In this document: positions 46,710 to 56,441 of the stretch, one piece after another
Position numbering within the stretch: the stretch's first letter is position 1
Layout: every line of letters starts with the position of its first letter
Assembly: GCF_000647975.1 (NCBI RefSeq)
Contig: NZ_JFKE01000007.1
Coordinates: 1-64,000 of the forward strand
Origin: Actibacterium mucosum KCTC 23349
GTDB lineage: Bacteria; Pseudomonadota; Alphaproteobacteria; Rhodobacterales; Rhodobacteraceae
DNA: 64,000 nucleotides
Direction: 5' to 3'
The notes under the pieces: generated by a model
Databases searched by the model: none
What the model saw: only the letters and a program-made list of their open reading frames with translations
Told to the model about the DNA's origin: nothing
Translations under genes and position numbers: made by a program

Positions 46710-48104
46710 ATGGCGTCGAAAAGTTTTGATCTTGTGGTGATCGGCGCCGGGCCGGGCGGTTATGTGGCCGCGATCCGTGCCGCGCAGAACGGTCTGAACG
46801 TGGCCGTGGTCGAGCGGGAGCATCTGGGCGGGATCTGCCTGAACTGGGGCTGTATTCCTACCAAGGCGCTGCTGCGGTCCTCGGAAGTGTTCCACCTGAT
46901 GCACCGGGCCAAGGAATTTGGCCTGAGTGCCGACAAGATCGACTATGACATTGATGCAGTTGTGGCGCGCTCGCGCGGGGTGGCCAAACAGCTGTCGGGC
47001 GGTGTGGGGCATTTGCTGAAAAAGCACAAGGTGACCGTTGTGATGGGCGCTGCCACCATCCCCGCAAAGGGCAAGGTTGCGGTGAAAACCGACAAGGGCA
47101 CCGAAGAGCTGACCGCCAAGAACATCATCCTGGCCACCGGCGCGCGGGCGCGCGAATTGCCGGGGCTGGAGGCCGATGGCGATCTGGTCTGGACCTATAA
47201 ACACGCGCTGCAGCCGCCGCGGATGCCGAAAAAACTGCTGGTGATTGGCTCGGGCGCAATTGGCATTGAATTTGCCAGCTTTTACAACACGTTGGGCGCT
47301 GACACGACGGTGGTTGAGGTGATGGATCGCGTGCTGCCAGTGGAAGATGCCGAGGTGTCGGCCTTTGCCAAGAAAGCCTTCACCAAGCAGGGTATGAAGA
47401 TCATGGAGAAATCCATGGTCAAACAGCTGGACCGGGCCAAGGGCAAGGTCACCGCGCATATCGAGGCGGGCGGCAAGGTGCAAAAGCTGGAGTTTGACAC
47501 GGTGATCTCGGCCGTGGGCATCGTTGGTAATGTCGAAGGGCTGGGGCTGGACGCGTTGGGCGTCAAGATCGACCGCACCCATGTGGTTACGGATGCATTC
47601 TGCCGCACCGGTGTCGACGGGCTTTACGCCATTGGCGACATTGCTGGCGCGCCATGGTTGGCGCACAAGGCCAGCCACGAGGGGGTAATGGTCGCCGATC
47701 TGATCGCCGGCAAGCACGCGCATCCGGTGAAACCCGAAAGCATTGCGGGCTGCACCTATTGCCATCCGCAGGTGGCCAGCGTGGGTTATACCGAGGCGAA
47801 GGCCAAAGAGCTGGGCCATGACGTGAAGGTGGGCAAGTTCCCCTTCATCGGCAATGGCAAGGCGATCGCGCTAGGTGAGCCCGAGGGGTTCATCAAGACG
47901 GTGTTCGACGCCAGAACGGGTGAGTTGCTGGGCGCGCATATGATCGGCGCGGAGGTGACCGAGCTGATCCAGGGTTACGTGGTGGGCCGCCAGTTGGAGA
48001 CCACCGAAGAGGACCTTATGCACACGGTTTTCCCGCACCCGACCTTGTCAGAAATGATGCACGAGGCTGTGTTGGACGCCTATGGCGCTGCCATTCATTT
48101 CTGA
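46710..48104 (+). CDS. lpdA: Dihydrolipoyl dehydrogenase (E3)
   Basis: A 464-residue flavoprotein that reoxidises dihydrolipoamide in 2-oxoacid dehydrogenase complexes. Seen: FAD motif VVIGAGPGGYVAAIRAAQ, redox pair GGICLNWGCIPTK, NAD motif LVIGSGAIGIEFASFY, YAIGDIAGAPWLAHKA, and the C-terminal catalytic His-Glu in HTVFPHPTLSEMMHE. It stands alone, away from E1/E2 genes. AGGGGGAACAG is the ribosome site. A perfect inverted repeat lies directly upstream and probably controls it. Confidence 0.95.
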   Translation: MASKSFDLVVIGAGPGGYVAAIRAAQNGLNVAVVEREHLGGICLNWGCIPTKALLRSSEVFHLMHRAKEFGLSADKIDYDIDAVVARSRGVAKQLSGGVGHLLKKHKVTVVMGAATIPAKGKVAVKTDKGTEELTAKNIILATGARARELPGLEADGDLVWTYKHALQPPRMPKKLLVIGSGAIGIEFASFYNTLGADTTVVEVMDRVLPVEDAEVSAFAKKAFTKQGMKIMEKSMVKQLDRAKGKVTAHIEAGGKVQKLEFDTVISAVGIVGNVEGLGLDALGVKIDRTHVVTDAFCRTGVDGLYAIGDIAGAPWLAHKASHEGVMVADLIAGKHAHPVKPESIAGCTYCHPQVASVGYTEAKAKELGHDVKVGKFPFIGNGKAIALGEPEGFIKTVFDARTGELLGAHMIGAEVTELIQGYVVGRQLETTEEDLMHTVFPHPTLSEMMHEAVLDAYGAAIHF

Positions 48105-48116
48105 AGGCTGTTAAAA

Positions 48117-48166
48117 GGCGCGGCCTTGCGGCCGCAAGACATGTCCCCGGCCCGGATGGGCCGGGC
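48117..48166. terminator. Two consecutive GC hairpins between lpdA and DUF1761 gene
   Basis: GCGGCC (48120-48125) pairs with GGCCGC (48130-48135); on the minus strand this is followed by CCTTTTAAC. A second stem, CCCGGCCC (48146-48153) with GGGCCGGG (48158-48165), follows. They separate the convergent lpdA and DUF1761 genes. Confidence 0.65.
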
Positions 48167-48195
48167 GTGCGGGCGCCCGGCCGGTGGGTTTTCTG

Positions 48196-48567
48196 TTACA
48201 GGATGGCGTGCGCCAGGATCATGACGACGCCACAGCCCAGCGCATAACCGGCATCAACCGTGACGGCGAAGCGGCTCTTTTGCGCCCAGACACCAACCGA
48301 GACGGTTTGCGCGATGACCGCAAGAATTGCCACCAGCGCGGTATTCAGCGCTTGCGTGGTTTCGGTCATCGCGATGACCAGCGCCAGCAGCGCCAGCGCG
48401 GTGATTTGCGCGGCCATGGGGGCAAGCGGGGGCGAGGCGGGCGGCTCGGGGTTGATGCGCGTGCCCTCGGCCCAGCGGCGTTGCAGGCCCAGGAACGGCC
48501 CGTAGACGATATATCCCAGGATGAACGCGCCCACCACGCCGGCGCCAAATGCGGCCCAGTTGATCAT
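48196..48567 (-). CDS. DUF1761 family membrane protein
   Basis: A 123-residue inner-membrane protein with four helices (AAFGAGVVGAFILGYIVYGPFLG, AAQITALALLALVIAM, ALVAILAVIAQTVSVGVW, AVTVDAGYALGCGVVMILAHAIL). DUF1761 has no assigned function. Its start overlaps the SRPBCC stop (ATGA at 48564-48567), so it is the third gene of the ArsR-SRPBCC-DUF1761 operon, a combination I have seen often. Confidence 0.87.
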   Translation of the reverse strand: MINWAAFGAGVVGAFILGYIVYGPFLGLQRRWAEGTRINPEPPASPPLAPMAAQITALALLALVIAMTETTQALNTALVAILAVIAQTVSVGVWAQKSRFAVTVDAGYALGCGVVMILAHAIL

Positions 48568-48989
48568 GCCAGCGCGCCTTCCAGCGCTTCTAGGATCAGC
48601 GTCCAGCCGCCCTGGTGGTTGTTGCGGCTTTCCTCATCCGGGAAGCGCACATGGGTCAGCCGCAGCATCGTGCCGTCACCGTCCGGCGTCAGGTTCAGCG
48701 TGACGGTGCTGTCATCCTGGCTGAAGGGCGAGTTCCAGGTGAATTGCAGCCGGCTGGCGCGATCAATTTCCAGGTATTCGCCTTCATGCGGCAGGTCGTT
48801 GGCATCGGGCGTGCGCATGATGATGCGGAACCGGCCGCCCACCTTGGCCTCGGACTGTGCCTCGGGCACCGACATGCCGGGGCCGGGCACCATGAATTTG
48901 GCCAGCATGGCCGGGTCCAGCCAGGCGTCGAACACGCGTTCGGGCGGGTAGGGAAGGGACCGGGTCACCTCCAGCGAAAGTTCAGTCAT
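48564..48989 (-). CDS. SRPBCC (AHSA1-like) domain protein
   Basis: A 141-residue Bet v1-like fold protein of the AHSA1 type: SLPYPPERVFDAWLDPAMLAKF, LEIDRASRLQFTWNSPF, GDGTMLRLTHVRFPDEE. Such proteins bind hydrophobic ligands; in this operon type their role is unknown. Its start overlaps the end of the ArsR gene by eight bases. Confidence 0.9.
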   Translation of the reverse strand: MTELSLEVTRSLPYPPERVFDAWLDPAMLAKFMVPGPGMSVPEAQSEAKVGGRFRIIMRTPDANDLPHEGEYLEIDRASRLQFTWNSPFSQDDSTVTLNLTPDGDGTMLRLTHVRFPDEESRNNHQGGWTLILEALEGALA

Positions 48990-49320
48990 CGTTGTCCTCC
49001 TTCAAGGCAGCTTCGAGGGCATCCAGCCGCAGCGCCCAGATCGAGCGCAGGTCGGCAAACCAGGTGTCGATGGTTTTCAGAGGGGTCATCTGCACCTCGA
49101 TCAGGTGCTCGCGCCATTCGGTGCGGCGACTGGCAAGACCCGCGTTTTCCAGCACCTTGATGTGCTTGGAGACGGAATTCAGGCTCATCTCGAAATGCCG
49201 GGCGATGTCGGTCACACGCATCGGGCCTTGCTGAGCGAGCAGCGTCAGGATGGCCCGCCGCGTGGGGTCGGCGGCGGCTTTCAGGATGGCGCTGAGGGTT
49301 TGATCCTCTCGTTCAACCAT
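48982..49320 (-). CDS. ArsR family winged-helix regulator
   Basis: A 112-residue ArsR/SmtB-like repressor: ILKAAADPTRRAILTLLAQQ, VTDIARHFEMSLNSVSKHIKVLENAGL, and RREHLIEV-type wing residues (RRTEWREHLIEVQM). There is no metal-binding ELCVCDL motif, so it belongs to the non-metal group that usually represses an SRPBCC partner. I start at the ATG at 49318-49320. First gene of the three-gene operon and divergent from the MFS gene. Confidence 0.9.
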   Translation of the reverse strand: MVEREDQTLSAILKAAADPTRRAILTLLAQQGPMRVTDIARHFEMSLNSVSKHIKVLENAGLASRRTEWREHLIEVQMTPLKTIDTWFADLRSIWALRLDALEAALKEDNDD

Positions 49321-49414
49321 ATGGATGAATAACACCGCGAATATTATCAGTCAACCCAAAAGGTGAATGACAGGCCGCTTGCACCAAAACCCGATTGCGC
49401 CGAAGGTGGCCGCC

Positions 49415-50593
49415 ATGGGGCAGACGGCTCAACCACGCGCGTTTTTCAGCGTCTTTGTCATCTGGCTGGGCGGGCTGGGTGCGGCGGCGCAATGGGCGAA
49501 GGTCAGCGTGATATTCGACCAATTATCCGGGGTCTATCCTGGGGCCGGATTGATGCTGGGCTGGGCGCTGACGCTGATTGGCGTCACGGGGATCTTGCTG
49601 GGCGTGGTGGCGGGTCTGCTGGCCACGCGGCTGGGGCTGCGGCGCGTGTTTCTGGGCGGCATGGTTTTGGGCGCGCTTGTGTCAGCTGCGCAGGCTATGG
49701 GGTTGAGTTTTAATCTTTTTCTTGCCTCGCGTGTTGTGGAGGGCTTTGCCCATCTGGCCATTGTCGTGGCCGCGCCGACCCTGATCGCGCAGGCAACGCC
49801 GGCCCGCTACCGGCCCTTTGCGCTGACGTTGTGGGGCACGTTTTTTGGTGTGGCCTTTGCCGTTGTCGCATGGGTTGGGCAACCCTTGGCAGTGGTGCAG
49901 GGCCCCGAGGCGCTCTATGCTGCTCACGCGGTGTGGATGGCGGTGATGGCGGGGCTGGCATGGGGCGTTTTGCCGGCATCCGCACCTACGTCCGGGCCCG
50001 GCCTGTCCGCGCGGAGCATCCTTCGACAGCATGTGGCGATCTATCGCTCGCCCTTCGTGTCGGCCCCGGCCGTGGCCTGGTTGTTCTATACGTTCTGTTT
50101 TGTCAGCATGATCACCTTGTTGCCGCCCTTTTTGCCTGAAGGCAGCCGGGCCCTTGTTGTGGGCATGATCCCGCTGGCGACGCTGGTAACCTCCATGACC
50201 ATCGGCAACTTTTTGCTGCGGTCGATCAGCGCCATATCGGTGATCCAGCTGAGTTTTTTTGGCACGATGTTATCGCTGCTTGGGCTGTTGATCTGGCCGG
50301 GCGCCCCCGTGGTGGCTATTATCTGGGCCGGATGCCTTGGCCTGGCGCAGGGGGCGGGTTTTGCCGCGGTGCCGGAGCTGAACGCCGATGTCGCCAGCCA
50401 GTCGCAGGCCAATGGCGCGATGGCGCAGACCGGTAATCTGGGCAACACGATCGGCACGCCTTTGCTTTTGCTGGCTCTTTCGGGGGCGGGCTATGCCGGG
50501 ATGATGGTGGCGTCGATTCTCGTGCTGGCGATTGGGCTGTTTCTGCAATGGCTGCTGGTGCGGGCACGGCGGGCGCAGATGGTGCATTCCTGA
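49415..50593 (+). CDS. MFS transporter
   Basis: A 392-residue transporter with 12 predicted helices. The loop between helices 2 and 3 carries the MFS signature variant GLLATRLGLRRVFLGG. GAAGGTGG lies five bases before the ATG at 49415; an ATG at 49367 would add 16 residues without a good site. CynX/NimT-like in length and helix pattern, substrate unknown. It ends 108 bases before uvrA. Confidence 0.84.
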   Translation: MGQTAQPRAFFSVFVIWLGGLGAAAQWAKVSVIFDQLSGVYPGAGLMLGWALTLIGVTGILLGVVAGLLATRLGLRRVFLGGMVLGALVSAAQAMGLSFNLFLASRVVEGFAHLAIVVAAPTLIAQATPARYRPFALTLWGTFFGVAFAVVAWVGQPLAVVQGPEALYAAHAVWMAVMAGLAWGVLPASAPTSGPGLSARSILRQHVAIYRSPFVSAPAVAWLFYTFCFVSMITLLPPFLPEGSRALVVGMIPLATLVTSMTIGNFLLRSISAISVIQLSFFGTMLSLLGLLIWPGAPVVAIIWAGCLGLAQGAGFAAVPELNADVASQSQANGAMAQTGNLGNTIGTPLLLLALSGAGYAGMMVASILVLAIGLFLQWLLVRARRAQMVHS

Positions 50594-50620
50594 CAACCTC
50601 CTGTCAGGGGCGCGTCAGTT

Positions 50621-50635
50621 GTTCATGGAATGTTC
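50621..50635 (+). promoter_or_regulatory. LexA (SOS) box upstream of uvrA
   Basis: GTTC-ATGGAAT-GTTC matches the alphaproteobacterial LexA consensus GTTC-N7-GTTC exactly. It lies 67 bases before the uvrA start, where LexA would block transcription until DNA damage. Confidence 0.85.
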
Positions 50636-50701
50636 TGACTTTTTGATTGGAGACTCGGCCGCCATCCACTATCTATTAGGAATTGTGTCCGAGGTGGGTT
50701 G

Positions 50702-53623
50702 ATGGCCGAGCTGAAGAAGATCGAAGTGCGCGGCGCGCGCGAGCATAATCTGCAAAATGTCGACGTGGATATTCCCCGGGACGAGCTTGTGGTGATCACC
50801 GGTCTGTCGGGTTCGGGCAAGTCCTCGCTGGCCTTTGACACGATCTATGCCGAGGGGCAGCGGCGCTATGTCGAAAGCCTCAGCGCCTATGCCCGGCAGT
50901 TCCTTGATATGATGGAAAAGCCGGATGTGGACCACATCAGCGGGCTCAGCCCGGCGATTTCCATCGAACAGAAAACCACGTCGAAGAACCCGCGTTCTAC
51001 CGTTGGCACGGTGACCGAGATCTATGACTATATGCGGCTTCTGTTTGCCCGCGTCGGCACGCCTTATTCGCCGGCCACCGGCCTGCCGATCGAGGCGCAG
51101 CAGGTCCAGGATATGGTGGACCGCGTGATGGCGATGGACGAGGGCACGCGTGCCTATCTACTGGCTCCCATCGTGCGGGATCGCAAAGGCGAATATCGCA
51201 AGGAATTCATCGAGTTACGAAAGCAGGGCTTTCAACGCGTCAAGGTGGATGGCGAATTTCACGAACTGGAAACCCCACCCGAGCTGGACAAGAAATACCG
51301 CCACGATATCGACGTGGTGGTGGACCGGATTGTGGTGCGCGAAGGTCTGGAAACGCGCCTTGCTGACAGCCTGCGCACCGCGCTGGACCTGGCCGACGGT
51401 ATCGCCATTCTCGAAACCGTGCCGCGGGCGGGCTCATCGGACGCTGACGCGCCCTCTTCGCCGGGCGAGAAGGGCCCGCAAGGGTCCGACGAGCCATTCC
51501 GCATCACCTTCAGCGAAAATTTCGCCTGCCCGGTCAGCGGTTTCACCATCCCCGAGATCGAACCCCGCCTGTTCTCGTTCAACGCGCCCTTCGGCGCTTG
51601 CCCGGCCTGCGACGGGCTGGGCAAAGAGCTGTTCTTTGACGAACGCCTCGTCGTCCCTGACGCCACCATCACCATCTATGACGGTGCGCTGGCCCCCTGG
51701 CGCAAGGGCAAATCGCCCTATTTCAAACAAACCATCGAGGCCATGGCCCGCCATTACGAATTCGACAAGAACACCCCGTGGAAAGACCTTCCTGCCCACG
51801 TCCAACAGGTGTTCCTGCACGGTACCGGCGATGAAGAGATCAAGTTCCGCTATGACGAAGGCGGCCGCGTTTACGAGGTGACCCGCCCCTTCGAAGGCGT
51901 CATTCCCAACATGGAACGCCGCTATCGCGAAACCGACAGCAACTGGGTGCGCGAGGAGTTCGAACGCTATCAGAACAACCGCCCCTGCGGCACCTGCGAC
52001 GGCTACCGCCTGCGGCCAGAGGCACTGGCGGTGAAAATCGCCGGGTTGCATGTGGGGCAGGTGGTCGAGATGTCGATCCGCGATGCGCTGGCCTGGTGCG
52101 ACACCGTCCCCGACAGCCTGACCGCCCAGAAAAACGAAATCGCCCGCGCCATCCTGAAAGAGATCCGCGAGCGTTTGGGCTTTCTCAACAATGTCGGCCT
52201 CGAATACCTGACCCTGTCGCGCTCCTCGGGCACGCTATCGGGCGGCGAAAGCCAGCGAATCCGGCTGGCCAGCCAGATCGGCAGCGGCCTGACCGGTGTG
52301 CTCTACGTGCTCGACGAACCGTCAATCGGGCTGCACCAGCGCGACAATGGCCGCCTGCTGACCACGCTGAAAAACCTGCGCGATCAGGGCAATACGGTGA
52401 TTGTCGTGGAACATGACGAGGAAGCCATCCGCGAGGCCGATTATGTCTTTGACCTTGGCCCCGGCGCCGGGGTGCATGGCGGCAAAGTTGTCTCGCAGGG
52501 CACACCCGCGCAGGTGGCCGCCGATGCGGGCTCGGTCACCGGGCAATACCTGTCGGGCACGCGCGAAATCGCGGTGCCCGCCGAGCGCCGTCCGGGCAAG
52601 GGCAAAGCTGTGCGCGTGGTCAAGGCCAGCGGCAACAACCTGCAGGACGTGACCGTCGATTTCCCGCTGGGGCAGTTTGTCTGCGTGACCGGCGTGTCAG
52701 GCGGCGGCAAGTCGACGCTGACCATTGAAACCTTGTTCAAAACCGCCTCGATGCGGCTGAACGGCGCGCGGCAGACGCCTGCGCCCTGCGAAACCATCGA
52801 AGGGTTGGAGCATCTGGACAAGGTCATCGATATCGACCAGCGGCCCATCGGCCGCACGCCGCGCTCGAACCCGGCCACCTATACCGGCGCCTTCACGCCG
52901 ATCCGCGAATGGTTCGCCAACCTGCCCGAGGCCAAGACCCGCGGCTATAAACCCGGCCGGTTCAGTTTCAACGTCAAAGGTGGCCGGTGCGAGGCCTGCC
53001 AGGGTGACGGCGTGCTGAAGGTCGAGATGCACTTTCTGCCCGACGTCTATGTCACCTGCGAAACCTGCAACGGCGCGCGGTATAACCGCGAAACGATGGA
53101 GATTCGGTTCAAGGGCAAATCCATCGCCGACGTTCTGGATATGACCGTGGAAGACGCGCAGGAGTTCTTTAAGGCCGTGCCGTCCATTCGCGAAAAAATG
53201 GATGCGCTGATGCGGGTCGGTCTGGGCTATATCAAGGTCGGGCAGCAGGCAACGACCCTGTCGGGCGGCGAGGCGCAGCGGGTGAAACTGTCCAAGGAAC
53301 TCAGCCGCCGCTCCACCGGTCGCACGCTTTACATCTTGGACGAGCCGACGACGGGCCTGCATTTCGAAGACGTGCGCAAACTGCTCGAAGTGCTGCACGA
53401 GCTGGTGGACCAGGGCAACACCGTGGTGGTGATTGAACACAATCTCGACGTGATCAAAACCGCCGACCACATCATCGATATCGGTCCCGAGGGCGGCGAT
53501 GGCGGCGGCACCGTGGTGGCCACCGGCACGCCCGAAGAAGTGGCCGAGGTCGCCGCCAGCCACACCGGGCGCTATCTCAAAGAGATCCTTGCTACCGCCA
53601 AATCCAGGGTCGCGGCAGAGTAG
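50702..53623 (+). CDS. uvrA: Excinuclease ABC subunit A
   Basis: A 973-residue damage sensor of nucleotide excision repair. It has two ABC ATPase modules: Walker [15 protein letters not shown] and [14 protein letters not shown]; signatures [15 protein letters not shown] and [15 protein letters not shown]. The C-terminal zinc module is intact (CEACQGDG...CETCNGAR). The first zinc module is degenerate: C276-P-V-S279 has lost its second cysteine, while C300-x2-C303 remain. The ATG at 50702 follows GAGGTGGG; a TTG one codon earlier is possible. The LexA box upstream indicates SOS control. Confidence 0.97.
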   Translation: MAELKKIEVRGAREHNLQNVDVDIPRDELVVITGLSGSGKSSLAFDTIYAEGQRRYVESLSAYARQFLDMMEKPDVDHISGLSPAISIEQKTTSKNPRSTVGTVTEIYDYMRLLFARVGTPYSPATGLPIEAQQVQDMVDRVMAMDEGTRAYLLAPIVRDRKGEYRKEFIELRKQGFQRVKVDGEFHELETPPELDKKYRHDIDVVVDRIVVREGLETRLADSLRTALDLADGIAILETVPRAGSSDADAPSSPGEKGPQGSDEPFRITFSENFACPVSGFTIPEIEPRLFSFNAPFGACPACDGLGKELFFDERLVVPDATITIYDGALAPWRKGKSPYFKQTIEAMARHYEFDKNTPWKDLPAHVQQVFLHGTGDEEIKFRYDEGGRVYEVTRPFEGVIPNMERRYRETDSNWVREEFERYQNNRPCGTCDGYRLRPEALAVKIAGLHVGQVVEMSIRDALAWCDTVPDSLTAQKNEIARAILKEIRERLGFLNNVGLEYLTLSRSSGTLSGGESQRIRLASQIGSGLTGVLYVLDEPSIGLHQRDNGRLLTTLKNLRDQGNTVIVVEHDEEAIREADYVFDLGPGAGVHGGKVVSQGTPAQVAADAGSVTGQYLSGTREIAVPAERRPGKGKAVRVVKASGNNLQDVTVDFPLGQFVCVTGVSGGGKSTLTIETLFKTASMRLNGARQTPAPCETIEGLEHLDKVIDIDQRPIGRTPRSNPATYTGAFTPIREWFANLPEAKTRGYKPGRFSFNVKGGRCEACQGDGVLKVEMHFLPDVYVTCETCNGARYNRETMEIRFKGKSIADVLDMTVEDAQEFFKAVPSIREKMDALMRVGLGYIKVGQQATTLSGGEAQRVKLSKELSRRSTGRTLYILDEPTTGLHFEDVRKLLEVLHELVDQGNTVVVIEHNLDVIKTADHIIDIGPEGGDGGGTVVATGTPEEVAEVAASHTGRYLKEILATAKSRVAAE

Positions 53624-53782
53624 GGGCACACCCTTTCTCAACCCGACATGTTGGCCAGCCACGTGCGTGCAGTTGTCGCCGGGAAATCTGTGGCTTCTAA
53701 ACCTTTGCTGCCGCTGAAAAGTTTAAAATTCGGCGACGATGATCTGGCGAAAGTTTAAAAACCACTTGAATGTAAATGCGTG

Positions 53783-53794
53783 TTACATATGTAA
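53783..53794. promoter_or_regulatory. 12-base palindrome upstream of the GIN-domain gene
   Basis: TTACATATGTAA is a perfect palindrome 33 bases before the ATG at 53828, in an AT-rich stretch that also holds two copies of AAAGTTTAAAA (about 53720 and 53749). It is a candidate operator; the regulator is not known. Confidence 0.4.
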
Positions 53795-53827
53795 TGAGTA
53801 TTAACATAACTGATTCACGAGGACAGC

Positions 53828-54532
53828 ATGACACGCGACATTTTCGCCCTGATGGGGGCCCTGGTCGTTGGCACAACCGCGCCGTTGGTGGCGTCTGATC
53901 GCCACTTGGACATCAAGGATTTCACCGAGGTTTCGGTTCGCGGCGGGGTCGCCGTCGACATTGTCGCAGGCGATGAATTCCACATTGACGTTGACGTTTC
54001 GCGGCGCAGCCTTGCCCGGAACCTGAACATCCGCAAACGCGGTGACACGCTGATTATCGAACGCGAACGGGGCTGGAGCCTGTTCATGCTGGGTATGACC
54101 GATCGCTACCATGTCACTGTTTCCATGCCGGAACTGGCCGGCATCAATGCCGGTGCCGGGTCCGACGTGGATGTGCGCGCAACCTACGCCGACACCGTGG
54201 AAATCAGCGCGTCGAGCGGGGCCTATGTCGATCTGGCCGCCGTCATCGCGCAGGACGTGGCGCTGCGCGCGTCGTCGGGGGCAAATATTGACGTTGCCGG
54301 GACCTGCACCCACGTTTCGGCCCGCGCGTCGAGCGGCGCGAATATCGATGCCGAAGAGCTGCGATGCCAAACCGCATCGGCCCGCGTGTCCAGCGGTGCG
54401 GATATCGACCTTTATGCCAGCGAAACAGCCGAGGGGCGCGCCTCGAGCGGCGGCGATATCGACATCCACGGGCCGGCGCGTCTGCTGGATGTGTCGGAAA
54501 GCTCGGGCGGCGACGTGTCGACCCGCGGCTAA
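53828..54532 (+). CDS. Exported GIN-domain (DUF2807-like) protein
   Basis: A 234-residue exported protein with a signal peptide (residues 1-22). The rest resembles the GIN (DUF2807) beta-solenoid: FTEVSVRGGVAVDIVAGDEF, MPELAGINAGAGSDVDV, then repeats ISASSGAYVDL, RASSGANIDV, RASSGANIDA, RVSSGADIDL, RASSGGDIDI, ESSGGDVST. Each rung has the pattern xSSGxxxD. Such proteins sit in the envelope; their function is unknown. Intergenic DNA upstream is unusually AT-rich. It converges on mmsB with the stop codons overlapping by four bases. Confidence 0.85.
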   Translation: MTRDIFALMGALVVGTTAPLVASDRHLDIKDFTEVSVRGGVAVDIVAGDEFHIDVDVSRRSLARNLNIRKRGDTLIIERERGWSLFMLGMTDRYHVTVSMPELAGINAGAGSDVDVRATYADTVEISASSGAYVDLAAVIAQDVALRASSGANIDVAGTCTHVSARASSGANIDAEELRCQTASARVSSGADIDLYASETAEGRASSGGDIDIHGPARLLDVSESSGGDVSTRG

Positions 54533-55401
54533 CCGCGCCCGCGCTTTTCGAACCGGGGCAGCATGGCACTGAAATCGGTGCCGGCCCCGTTCTCGGCCTC
54601 GACGAATTGCTGGTATAGCGCGGTGGCCAACTGGCCCATCGGCGTATCGGCATCGGCGCTGTCTGCCGCTTGCTGTGACAGGCGCAAATCCTTCAGCATC
54701 AGGTCCGACGCAAAGCCCGGCGCATAGCCATTATCGGCGGGCGATTGCGGGCCCACGCCCGGGGCGGGGCAATAGGCGTTCATCGTCCAGCTGTAACCCG
54801 ACGAGGTGCTGACCACGTCGAACATCTTTTGCCGGTCCAGCCCCAATTTGTCAGCCAAAGCAAAGGCTTCGCAGGTGGCGATCATGGTGACGCCCAGGAT
54901 CATGTTGTTACAGATCTTGGCGGCCTGGCCGGCGCCGCTGTCACCACAATGCACGGCTTTCTGGCCCATGATGTCAAAAAGCGGCTCGGCCGTGGCAAAG
55001 GCATCCGCCGTACCGCCCACCATAAAGGTCAGCGTACCCGCCGCCGCGCCGCCAACGCCGCCCGATACCGGCGCATCCAGCGCGCCCAGCCCGGCCGCCG
55101 CAGCCTGTTCGGCCACCGCACGCGCGCTGTCCACATCCACGGTCGAGCAATCGCACAGCACCGCGCCCGGCCCCATGGCCGGAAGGATGTCGGCGGCCAC
55201 GGCGCGCAGGATGGCGCCATTGGGCAGCATGGTAATCACCACCTCGGCCCCGGTCGCGGCCTCGGCCGCGCTGGCAGCCTGCGCCACGCCTTCGGGCATT
55301 GGCGCGGCCAGGTCAAACCCGGCAACCGCGTGCCCGGCAGCGGCCAGATTGGCGGCCATCGGCCCGCCCATATTGCCCAACCCGATAAACCCGATCTTCA
55401 T
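54529..55401 (-). CDS. mmsB: 3-hydroxyisobutyrate dehydrogenase
   Basis: A 290-residue beta-hydroxyacid dehydrogenase that oxidises 3-hydroxyisobutyrate to methylmalonate semialdehyde with NAD in valine breakdown. Motifs: IGFIGLGNMGGPMAANL (NAD), DAPVSGGVGGAAAGTLTFMVGG (substrate), and the catalytic lysine in GQAAKICNNMILG. The ATG at 55401 overlaps the stop of the hydrolase gene as ATGA. Last gene of the three-gene minus-strand operon. Confidence 0.94.
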   Translation of the reverse strand: MKIGFIGLGNMGGPMAANLAAAGHAVAGFDLAAPMPEGVAQAASAAEAATGAEVVITMLPNGAILRAVAADILPAMGPGAVLCDCSTVDVDSARAVAEQAAAAGLGALDAPVSGGVGGAAAGTLTFMVGGTADAFATAEPLFDIMGQKAVHCGDSGAGQAAKICNNMILGVTMIATCEAFALADKLGLDRQKMFDVVSTSSGYSWTMNAYCPAPGVGPQSPADNGYAPGFASDLMLKDLRLSQQAADSADADTPMGQLATALYQQFVEAENGAGTDFSAMLPRFEKRGRG

Positions 55402-56441
55402 TGCGCGTCCTCCCATACCAGTTCATTGGCGCCCAGCGGCATCAGCATCGTTGTGACCAGCATGCCGGGCACAGCCGATGCATCGCTGTGCGACCATTTC
55501 GGTGCGCGGTCTTTGTCGATAATGGCCGCACGCACACCTTCCAGAAAGTCCGATTTCTCCAGCGCACGATAGGTGAACCGGAACTCCTGACTTAATGCAG
55601 CCTGAATCGTGTCGATCCCGCGCAGGCGGTGCAGCATCTCGACCGTGCAGGCCATCGACAGGGGGCTGCCTTTCGCCAATTGGTCACGGGCCAGCGCGGC
55701 AACATCCGAGGTATCATGGGCCAGTGCCCGCAGGATATCGGCAATCGTTTCGCCACCAAAATTGCGGTCGATATCGGCCTGCATGGCGGCCAGTTTCCCA
55801 TCGGGCGGCGCCGTGGCGGCGCGGTCTACCGCCTGCCAATCGCCGGTTTCTTCCAGCGTGGCGATCAGTGCCGGCCAGTTGTCTTTGGGCACGTAATAGT
55901 CAGCAAAGCCCGCCAAAATGGCGTCCGCAGGCCCCATGCGGAATCCGGTGGTGCCCAGGTATTCGCCCAACCGCCCCGGCGCGCGCGACAACAGCAACGT
56001 GCCGCCCACATCGGGGATCAGGCCGATGCCGCATTCGGGCATCGACAGGCGCGAGCTGTCGCAGACCACACGGTGGCTGCCATGGCACCCGATGCCAACC
56101 CCGCCGCCCATGGTAAAGCCCTGCATCAGGCTGACCACCGGTTTGGGAAAGGTGAACATCTTGGCGTTCATCCGGTATTCGTCGCGCCAGAACCGGCGGC
56201 CATAGTCATAGTCGCCGGCCGTGCCGGTTTTATAGATCTCCGCGATATCACCGCCGGCACAAAACGCCTTGTCGCCCTCGGCATCCATGACGATCAGTTT
56301 CACGCGGTCATCGCCGGCCCAGGCGTCCAGAGCGGCCTCGATCGCCATCGCCATGTCATAGCTCAGCGCGTTCAGCGCCTTGGGGCGGGTCAGGGTGATC
56401 CGGCCCGCATGGCCGGTGATGCGGATGTCGATATCGCTCAT
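55398..56441 (-). CDS. 3-hydroxyisobutyryl-CoA hydrolase (crotonase family)
   Basis: A 347-residue crotonase-fold enzyme that releases 3-hydroxyisobutyrate from its CoA ester. Oxyanion-hole residues are in GDKAFCAGGDIAEIY and MQGFTMGGGVGIGCHG; catalytic acids lie in MPECGIGLIPDVGGTLLLSR. The length of about 350 and the C-terminal extension distinguish it from enoyl-CoA hydratases of ~260. ATGA overlaps join it to the acyl-CoA dehydrogenase and mmsB, giving the valine pathway order. Confidence 0.92.
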   Translation of the reverse strand: MSDIDIRITGHAGRITLTRPKALNALSYDMAMAIEAALDAWAGDDRVKLIVMDAEGDKAFCAGGDIAEIYKTGTAGDYDYGRRFWRDEYRMNAKMFTFPKPVVSLMQGFTMGGGVGIGCHGSHRVVCDSSRLSMPECGIGLIPDVGGTLLLSRAPGRLGEYLGTTGFRMGPADAILAGFADYYVPKDNWPALIATLEETGDWQAVDRAATAPPDGKLAAMQADIDRNFGGETIADILRALAHDTSDVAALARDQLAKGSPLSMACTVEMLHRLRGIDTIQAALSQEFRFTYRALEKSDFLEGVRAAIIDKDRAPKWSHSDASAVPGMLVTTMLMPLGANELVWEDAQ

